From an uncultured Treponema sp. (GTDB lineage Bacteria > Spirochaetota > Spirochaetia > Treponematales > Treponemataceae), in NCBI GenBank assembly GCA_937885175.1, contig CAKZZO010000126.1, positions 1 to 20,383 on the forward strand: 20,383 nucleotides of DNA, written 5' to 3'. The notes under the pieces were generated by a model. The model did no database searches, was not told where the DNA came from, and was given only the letters and a program-made list of their open reading frames with translations. Numbering within the stretch: the stretch's first letter is position 1; each line of letters opens with the position of its first letter. Of the stretch, positions 15,882 through 20,383 are shown piece by piece. The position numbers and the translations under genes are program-made.

Positions 15882-16412
15882 CTAGAACCAGACCCGGACT
15901 CCTGCGTTTACGGGAAAATTAAGCGGCTTTACAAAAAAAAGGTCAGCGTCATCGTGCTTGAGGTTTATGCCAAAATAGGGATTCCATGCGGCCTGAGCGT
16001 AGAGTTCAAGATGACGGCTAGCCAGAAAGACATTTATGCCTGCACCCAGCCGCGCACCCATATTCACGCCGAAGTTTTTTTCCACTTCCGCACCGCCAGA
16101 AGGTCCCCAGAACAGATAGTAGGCTGCCGCACGGAAAATAGTCTTGTACACAAACCAGTTGTCCGCCGTAAAGCCCACATACCAAGGGTTACCTTTTACC
16201 TGCAAGGCGAAGACCCAGGGCGAATGATTTGAGGCAAAGGTAATCGAATCCCCGATATATGACGAAAGGCCGTCCTTAAAAACCATATCGGAGGAAGCAG
16301 GAAGTTCCGAGCGCAAATACAAATCACACTGCACTCCTACACCAACTTTTGCGGCGGCAGAGCATACGAGAAGAAAAGAAAGCGCAAGGGTGGCAAAAGA
16401 TTTTTTTGTCAT
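15882..16412 (-). CDS. Small exported beta-barrel-like protein (unknown function)
   Basis: A 176-residue protein with a signal peptide, MTKKSFATLALSFLLVCSAAA, and likely cleavage after AAA. The mature part has alternating hydrophobic and polar residues with many aromatics and glycines (WVFALQVKGNPWYVGFTADNW, GARLGAGINVF, LYAQAAWNPYFGINL) and ends GVRVWF. The terminal Phe and strand pattern fit a small outer-membrane barrel of about eight strands. The open frame extends 96 codons further upstream across the divergent gene, but the signal peptide and the adjoining promoter fix the start at 16412. No family is recognised with confidence. Confidence 0.75.
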   Translation of the reverse strand: MTKKSFATLALSFLLVCSAAAKVGVGVQCDLYLRSELPASSDMVFKDGLSSYIGDSITFASNHSPWVFALQVKGNPWYVGFTADNWFVYKTIFRAAAYYLFWGPSGGAEVEKNFGVNMGARLGAGINVFLASRHLELYAQAAWNPYFGINLKHDDADLFFVKPLNFPVNAGVRVWF

Positions 16413-16419
16413 TAAGCCT

Positions 16420-16448
16420 ATTGTAGCATAAGGAATTGGCAGGTTCAA
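16420..16448 (-). promoter_or_regulatory. Promoter of the small barrel gene, predicted leaderless
   Basis: On the minus strand, TTGAAC (16443-16448) and TACAAT (16420-16425) are 17 bp apart. The -10 box ends 7 bp before the ATG at 16412. An AGG lies between them but would probably be outside or at the very start of the transcript. Confidence 0.65.
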
Positions 16449-16461
16449 CACATACATCCTT

Positions 16462-16490
16462 TTGAATAATACGACAGGTTTTGCTATAAT
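16462..16490 (+). promoter_or_regulatory. Methyltransferase promoter, predicted leaderless
   Basis: TTGAAT (16462-16467) and a perfect TATAAT (16485-16490) are 17 bp apart. The ATG at 16497 begins 6 bp after the -10 box. It lies back to back with the divergent barrel-gene promoter, with only 13 bp between the two -35 boxes. Confidence 0.75.
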
Positions 16491-16496
16491 CGCCTT

Positions 16497-17285
16497 ATGA
16501 CCAATTTGGAACGCTACTACAATAAATTTGACGAAGACCATCGGCTGACAACGAGGCATGGGCGGGTGGAATTTGAGACGACCATGCATTTTATCCACGA
16601 ATATATTCCCGGGGTGGCGGGGGCAGACGGCAAGGCACGCATTGCGGACATCGGTGCGGGAACAGGACGCTATTCCCTTGCTTTGGCACGTGAAGGACAC
16701 CGCGTGACGGCCGTGGAACTGGTGGCAAAAAACCTTTCGGTCTTAGAAAGCAAGCATGAAAAAGTGAACTGCTGGCCGGGAGATGCACGAGACCTGCATT
16801 TTTTGGAGGATGAACGCTTTGACATTACACTTTTGTTCGGGCCTCTTTACCATCTGCATACGGAATCCGACCGTTTGCAGGCACTGAGCGAGGCAAAGCG
16901 GATTACCAGGAAAGACGGACTGATTTTTTGTGCCTACGTGATGAATGAATACAGCGTACTCACCTACTGCTTTAAGCAAAACCACATTGGCGAGGTAATG
17001 GCAACGGGAAAACTGACCGCAGACTTTCACACAAAAAGCGATGACGATGAACTCTACAGCTATCTGCGGCTGGAGGACATCAATGAACTGAAGGACAGGG
17101 CCGGCTTACAGCGGGAAAAGATTTTTGCCGCCGATGGAGCCGCCGACTACATGCGACGGGAACTGAACGCGCTGAGTGAAGCAGACTTCGCCCATTTTCT
17201 GTCTTACCATCTTGCCACATGCGAACGGGCTGACCTGCTGGGTGCGAGTTCCCATGTGGTAGATGTGCTGAGGAAAAAGGTATAG
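16497..17285 (+). CDS. Class I SAM-dependent methyltransferase
   Basis: A 262-residue Rossmann-fold methyltransferase. Motif I is IADIGAGTGRYSLALA (about 49-64), followed by the acidic strand-2 residue in VTAVELV. Later come WPGDARDL and FDITLLFGPLYHL, which match motifs II and III of the Methyltransf_25/11 type. The substrate cannot be read from the sequence; the fold is shared by enzymes acting on small molecules, lipids and proteins. It starts right after a strong promoter and is followed 11 bp later by a 72-residue ORF. It is unrelated in strand and likely in function to the divergent barrel gene. Confidence 0.85.
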   Translation: MTNLERYYNKFDEDHRLTTRHGRVEFETTMHFIHEYIPGVAGADGKARIADIGAGTGRYSLALAREGHRVTAVELVAKNLSVLESKHEKVNCWPGDARDLHFLEDERFDITLLFGPLYHLHTESDRLQALSEAKRITRKDGLIFCAYVMNEYSVLTYCFKQNHIGEVMATGKLTADFHTKSDDDELYSYLRLEDINELKDRAGLQREKIFAADGAADYMRRELNALSEADFAHFLSYHLATCERADLLGASSHVVDVLRKKV

Positions 17286-17296
17286 CATATACGCTT

Positions 17297-17515
17297 ATGG
17301 AAAGATACATACCGACAAAAACTGAACGAGACATACTCACTTTTCTTGCACTACAGCCTGAATGTACGGCAAGGGTAGAAACTGTGATGGTCTCTTGCCA
17401 GGGTCTTGACCTAAACGCGATAGAACGAGGGATTGAGGGGTGTGTGGCAAAAGGCTTTGTGATGAAAAAAGATGAAAATCTTACCCTTTCTCCCCTCGGG
17501 AAGAAACAATTTTAA
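17297..17515 (+). CDS. Small hypothetical protein, possible winged-helix fold
   Basis: A 72-residue ORF that starts 11 bp after the methyltransferase stop. The sequence MERYIPTKTERDILTFLALQ, then an amphipathic helix (LNAIERGIEGCVAKGFV) and a short beta-like end (MKKDENLTLSPLGKKQF) resembles a small winged-helix module. It lacks a ribosome site at proper spacing (AAGG lies 16 bases upstream), so translation may depend on the methyltransferase gene. Its stop codon overlaps the stop of the convergent glycosyltransferase gene. It could be a regulator of the upstream gene; this is only inference. Confidence 0.6.
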   Translation: MERYIPTKTERDILTFLALQPECTARVETVMVSCQGLDLNAIERGIEGCVAKGFVMKKDENLTLSPLGKKQF

Positions 17516-18651
17516 TACAGCGAATTGTACTGCTTGGCAATTCTCTTCCATGTGTACAACCTTTCCCCTGCTTCTTTCATGGAGGCGGCAATTTCTGAAA
17601 GCTCCTTTTTATCACCCGCAAAGAGTTTTTGAACATCCGATGCAATATCGTCGCTCTTTTTCCAGCAGAGGCACTTTCCTTCTGTTGTGGCACGGTTGTA
17701 CACGCAGTCAAAGGCAAGAACGGGAAGCCCTAAGCACATAGCCTCCACAAGACTGGGATTAGTTCCCCCTGCAGAATGACCATGCACATATAGGGCCGCA
17801 TTTGAGCGAATCCAGTTGATTGTGTGCGGCTCGTAAATGGGGTCAAGAAGATGCATATTCTTGTAAGCCCCGTACTGATTTTTAAGGCTTCTTCCGTAGT
17901 CTGATTTTTCCCAGTTTCCCACAATAAGAAGCGGCATTTCCGAAAGACGGGCAAAGGCTTGCAAAATCACATGCACATTGTTCTCAGGCTCTATCCGGCA
18001 GACCGTACAGGCGTAAGGAGCGCGGCAGAAGGGATATTTTTCATAAAGGGAATCATCTTTTACCGGGGAAACCTGGTCGCCGCCGTAGGCAATCAGTTCC
18101 ACCCTCTTTTTTGCTGTGATTTTTGAGTATGCGGCCTGCACGTAATCAGTAATGCCCTTGTTGTCACCGATGATAATGTCGGAATAGCGTACCGCCTGTT
18201 TTTCGCTGTAATGAAGGAGCCACTTTGCATAGTTCTTCCATTTATCCCGCTTCCATTCAAGGCCGTCAATGTTCGTGATGATTTTACCCTTAAAAGCCCG
18301 GCGGATATAGGGCAAAAAGATACAGCCTGAAACGCCTAGAATCAGCATGACACTTCTATCACCAAGCTTTTCTTCCCTGCTCTCTTTTACCGCAATCTTC
18401 ATGCTCTCAAAATCGTAGAGAATGCTGTCCTTGCCGTTGGCATCCCGGTCAAGGTAAATAAGCCGTGCGCCTTTGTAAGAATCCAGCCGCTTCTCGTATT
18501 TTTTCGCCGAGCAGAACACGGTATATTCTACATCGGATGGGGTGTAATCAAGCAAGTTATCCACCAGAGACTCAAAGCCTCCATAGCAGGCAGGAACGCC
18601 CACCGTCCCGATAATGTAGACACGTTTCTTATTTGTCTTATTTTCAAGCAT
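17512..18651 (-). CDS. DUF1972-type glycosyltransferase (rhamnosyltransferase-like)
   Basis: A 379-residue GT-B enzyme starting at 18651. The N-terminus VYIIGTVGVPACYGGFESLVDNL is the signature of the DUF1972 (PF09314) domain found in rhamnosyl- and other transferases for surface polysaccharides. NIDGLEWKRDKW and a C-terminal GT4 lobe with HSAGGTNPSLVEAMCLGLPVLAFD follow, the latter containing the donor-binding region. GGAGG lies 4 bases before the chosen ATG. An upstream ATG at 18696 would fuse a palindromic repeat to the protein and is rejected. The sugar and acceptor are unknown. No other polysaccharide genes lie beside it, so it may be an isolated or transferred gene. It follows the ATPase gene on the same strand after 92 bp. 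Confidence 0.88.
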   Translation of the reverse strand: MLENKTNKKRVYIIGTVGVPACYGGFESLVDNLLDYTPSDVEYTVFCSAKKYEKRLDSYKGARLIYLDRDANGKDSILYDFESMKIAVKESREEKLGDRSVMLILGVSGCIFLPYIRRAFKGKIITNIDGLEWKRDKWKNYAKWLLHYSEKQAVRYSDIIIGDNKGITDYVQAAYSKITAKKRVELIAYGGDQVSPVKDDSLYEKYPFCRAPYACTVCRIEPENNVHVILQAFARLSEMPLLIVGNWEKSDYGRSLKNQYGAYKNMHLLDPIYEPHTINWIRSNAALYVHGHSAGGTNPSLVEAMCLGLPVLAFDCVYNRATTEGKCLCWKKSDDIASDVQKLFAGDKKELSEIAASMKEAGERLYTWKRIAKQYNSLY

Positions 18652-18655
18652 AACG

Positions 18656-18660
18656 CCTCC
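18656..18660 (-). promoter_or_regulatory. Strong ribosome binding site of the DUF1972 glycosyltransferase
   Basis: GGAGG with 4 bases to the ATG at 18651. It decides the start against the in-frame ATG at 18696. Confidence 0.75.
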
Positions 18661-18670
18661 AATATTTGAG

Positions 18671-18691
18671 ATTCCGAAACAAGTTCGGAAT
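18671..18691. repeat. Short palindromic repeat of the SELVSES type
   Basis: ATTCCGAA (18671-18678), five bases, then TTCGGAAT (18684-18691) form a perfect 8-bp stem. On the minus strand the unit and its flank translate in one frame as CHSELVSESQI, a peptide often seen in spurious annotations because this palindrome is dispersed in many bacterial genomes. It lies in the gap between the ATPase and glycosyltransferase genes and would be part of the leader of the latter. Confidence 0.75.
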
Positions 18692-18743
18692 GACATTTTC
18701 TTGTAGCGTCCTTTGACATTCTATTTTTGAAAGATTTTACGGC

Positions 18744-19943
18744 CTAGAAAAAGATTTCAGGCGAATTGCACAAAAACTGCTCAAGTGGAATGCAGGCAGA
18801 ATTATCAGAGTCCTGAGCGGAAACAACATAGACTTTCGCTTCCGGATATTTTTCCTTGAAAATCTGCATGCCTTTGTTGCTCGTCCTTGAGCCGCTTTTC
18901 ACTTCGATTGCACATAAATCATGGCCATTGCTGATTACATAATCAACCTCGTCATTTCCGTCCCGCCAGTAAAAAAGTCTGTATCCGCACAAATCGGCAT
19001 TATTTATAAGATGCGTTCCCACGCAGGATTCAACAAGCCTTCCCCACAAATCAGGAGTTTCCATGGCAGTTTCAAATCCTTTGGGAAGAAGGGATGCATA
19101 GAGAGCATTGTTGTAGACCTGAAGCTTAGGACTTGAAGAACGGCTTTTCTGTTCGCTGCCTGAAAATTTCTGCAAACCGCCCAGAAGCTTGCTCTGCTCC
19201 AGCAGGCTGAGATAATGGGAAAGAGTAACGGTATTCCCCGCATCCGTTAAAGTTCCCAGCATTTTATTAAAGGGAAGCACCTGAGAACTGTAGACAGCCC
19301 CCAGTTCAAAAAGCTGATGCAAAAGAGCAGGCTTTGTGATGGTAGTAAGCATAAGAATATCTTTTGAGATGCTTGTCTCGATGATAGAATCCCTCATATA
19401 GGACTTCCAGCGTTTTTCGTCTTTTATCAGCTCTGCAGGACCGGGGTATCCGCCAAAAAACACATATTCTTCCAAAGAAAAGCCAAAGGCCTCTTTCATT
19501 TCAAGAAAAGTCCAGTGAGGAACTTGAATAAGCTCAAAACGCCCGTGCAAGGATTCCGTAAGCCCTTTTTCTATCAGAAGCCTTGAGGAACCGCTCAGCA
19601 GGACTTTGACATTCGTTTTGCTGCGACTATCTTCATCCCAGAGTTTTTTTACGATTTCACTCCAATTGGGAATTTTTTGAATCTCGTCAATCACAAGAAG
19701 CACTTCTTTTGCACCCATTTTTATCTTAAAGCGGGCAGAAGTCCAAAGTGCTTCAAGCCAGACCTGTGAAGACCCGCTCAAAGCATCAGCACTTTCATAG
19801 ATGTAGTTATAATCAGTCTGCTCCAGAAACTGCATGATTATAGTAGTCTTTCCAACCTGACGGGGACCTGCAACAACCTGAATGAACTTTCGTTTTTCTG
19901 AAATCCGTTTTTTCAGCTGAGTTATGAATAAAGTGCGCTCCAT
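18744..19943 (-). CDS. AAA ATPase with DUF4143 domain
   Basis: A 399-residue member of the AAA_14/DUF4143 group. Walker A GPRQVGKTT is at 26-34 and Walker B VLLVIDE at 81-87. Sensor-like LLSGSSRLLI follows at about 115-124. The C-terminal half is DUF4143, ending in a nuclease-like fold with D-E-V-D (331-334) and AIEVKSG (345-351), which keeps the D and E-X-K pattern of PD-(D/E)XK proteins. Members are common, often in several copies per genome, and their biological role is not settled. AAGGAG (19949-19954) with 5-base spacing precedes the ATG. The promoter carries two palindromes. A second relative lies just upstream, so the pair probably arose by duplication or transfer. Confidence 0.88.
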   Translation of the reverse strand: MERTLFITQLKKRISEKRKFIQVVAGPRQVGKTTIIMQFLEQTDYNYIYESADALSGSSQVWLEALWTSARFKIKMGAKEVLLVIDEIQKIPNWSEIVKKLWDEDSRSKTNVKVLLSGSSRLLIEKGLTESLHGRFELIQVPHWTFLEMKEAFGFSLEEYVFFGGYPGPAELIKDEKRWKSYMRDSIIETSISKDILMLTTITKPALLHQLFELGAVYSSQVLPFNKMLGTLTDAGNTVTLSHYLSLLEQSKLLGGLQKFSGSEQKSRSSSPKLQVYNNALYASLLPKGFETAMETPDLWGRLVESCVGTHLINNADLCGYRLFYWRDGNDEVDYVISNGHDLCAIEVKSGSRTSNKGMQIFKEKYPEAKVYVVSAQDSDNSACIPLEQFLCNSPEIFF

Positions 19944-19962
19944 ACCTGCTCCTTGAACCCGA

Positions 19963-19980
19963 CTGAGTAAAAATACTCAG
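19963..19980. promoter_or_regulatory. Palindromic operator-like site in the ATPase leader
   Basis: CTGAGTA, four A, TACTCAG: perfect 7-bp half-sites. It lies just downstream of the predicted transcription start and shares the core GAGTA/TACTC with the second palindrome, whose centre is 22 bp away, about two helical turns. Confidence 0.65.
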
Positions 19981-19985
19981 GCTGT

Positions 19986-20001
19986 TGAGTAATTTTACTC
20001 A
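19986..20001. promoter_or_regulatory. Palindromic operator-like site overlapping the -10 box
   Basis: TGAGTAA, two T, TTACTCA: perfect 7-bp half-sites. The minus-strand -10 box TAAAAT (19992-19997) lies inside it, so a protein bound here would block polymerase. Together with the neighbouring palindrome it suggests a dimeric repressor bound twice on one face of the helix. Confidence 0.65.
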
Positions 20002-20020
20002 GTGTATTGAGAAAAATCAA
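19992..20020 (-). promoter_or_regulatory. ATPase promoter with a normal leader
   Basis: On the minus strand, TTGATT (20015-20020) and TAAAAT (19992-19997) are 17 bp apart. The predicted start near 19985 gives a leader of about 40 nt that includes a palindrome and a Shine-Dalgarno sequence. This contrasts with the leaderless arrangement of the other unit-first genes in the window. Confidence 0.6.
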
Positions 20021-20057
20021 GTAGAAGCCAATTTTTAAAGAACACCAAACCTAATCG

Positions 20058-20383
20058 TCACAATACAGAAACGGGCAGTTGAATATTGTCAGCATCAAGC
20101 GGAATCGAAAAAGAGCACAAGCATATCACACAACCTTTTCCAATCGACTTATGTAAGCTTGGAAGAACAGAAAAATTCTTTAGAGCGTCTTTACCAGGAT
20201 TTGAACTCTTTTTGATTTCAACAGGATAAAGCACATTATTTTCTTCTATAAGCAAATCAATTTCTTTGCCATTATTATCGCGATAATATGAAAAACGGCT
20301 TCGTACATCAATTCCATTATTCGTATATGTTTTTACAATTTCAGAAATAACATAAGTTTCAAAGAAATTCCCTGCCACAGCAG
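20058..20383 (-). CDS. ATPase/DUF4143 protein, C-terminal part (cut by window edge)
   Basis: The frame is open to the right edge, so only the last 108 or so residues are present. VAGNFFETYVISEIVK is a signature of the C-terminal part of AAA/DUF4143 ATPases, and the GTG that could be read as a start is an internal valine of this motif. GKEIDLLI and YPVEIKKS give the D and E-X-K nuclease-fold residues. It belongs to the same superfamily as the 18744-19943 gene but is a different subtype, as the motif sequences differ. It lies on the same strand, 114 bp upstream of that gene. Confidence 0.82.
   Translation of the reverse strand, partial: AVAGNFFETYVISEIVKTYTNNGIDVRSRFSYYRDNNGKEIDLLIEENNVLYPVEIKKSSNPGKDALKNFSVLPSLHKSIGKGCVICLCSFSIPLDADNIQLPVSVL

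Noticed and set aside
16413..16700. N-terminal extension of the small barrel gene
   Set aside because: It crosses the divergent methyltransferase start and promoter, and it buries the signal peptide.

Overview
The window looks like chromosomal DNA of a spirochaete, most likely an oral, gut or rumen Treponema. This rests on the mix of housekeeping genes, signal-peptide beta-barrel proteins of unknown function, short intergenic repeats that I recall from treponeme genomes, and moderate base composition. No rRNA or tRNA gene is present to confirm it. I see no CRISPR array, prophage or intact insertion sequence.

Layout from left to right. thiI (+) converges on an envelope operon (-) that reads GT4 glycosyltransferase, then two related large outer-membrane-type proteins. 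Divergent from that operon is a genome-maintenance pair (+), a family 4 uracil-DNA glycosylase followed by priA. This converges on a translation operon (-): tyrS, a secreted protein of unknown function, and prfB. The prfB gene carries the classical programmed +1 frameshift. A 357-bp divergent gap before nadE holds nested inverted repeats wrapped around a 36-bp repeat that also occurs at bases 20-55. Then come nadE and rlmJ (+, overlapping TAATG), a small beta-barrel-like protein (-), a divergent SAM methyltransferase with a tiny downstream ORF (+), a DUF1972-type glycosyltransferase (-), an AAA/DUF4143 ATPase (-), and the 3' end of a second ATPase of the same superfamily, cut by the window edge. 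The right end, from about 17.5 kb, looks like accessory DNA.

The most striking pattern is in gene starts. Seven genes that begin transcription units (thiI, the GT4 gene, udg, tyrS, nadE, the small barrel gene and the methyltransferase) each have a sigma70-like -35 and -10 pair with exactly 17 bp between them. In each, the -10 box ends only 6-9 bp before the ATG, so the predicted mRNAs have 0-3 nt leaders. Most genes inside operons have ordinary Shine-Dalgarno sequences instead. The accessory ATPase and the DUF1972 glycosyltransferase also have strong Shine-Dalgarno sequences. The ATPase promoter carries two palindromes 22 bp apart, one centred on its -10 box, which suggests a repressor-operator circuit.
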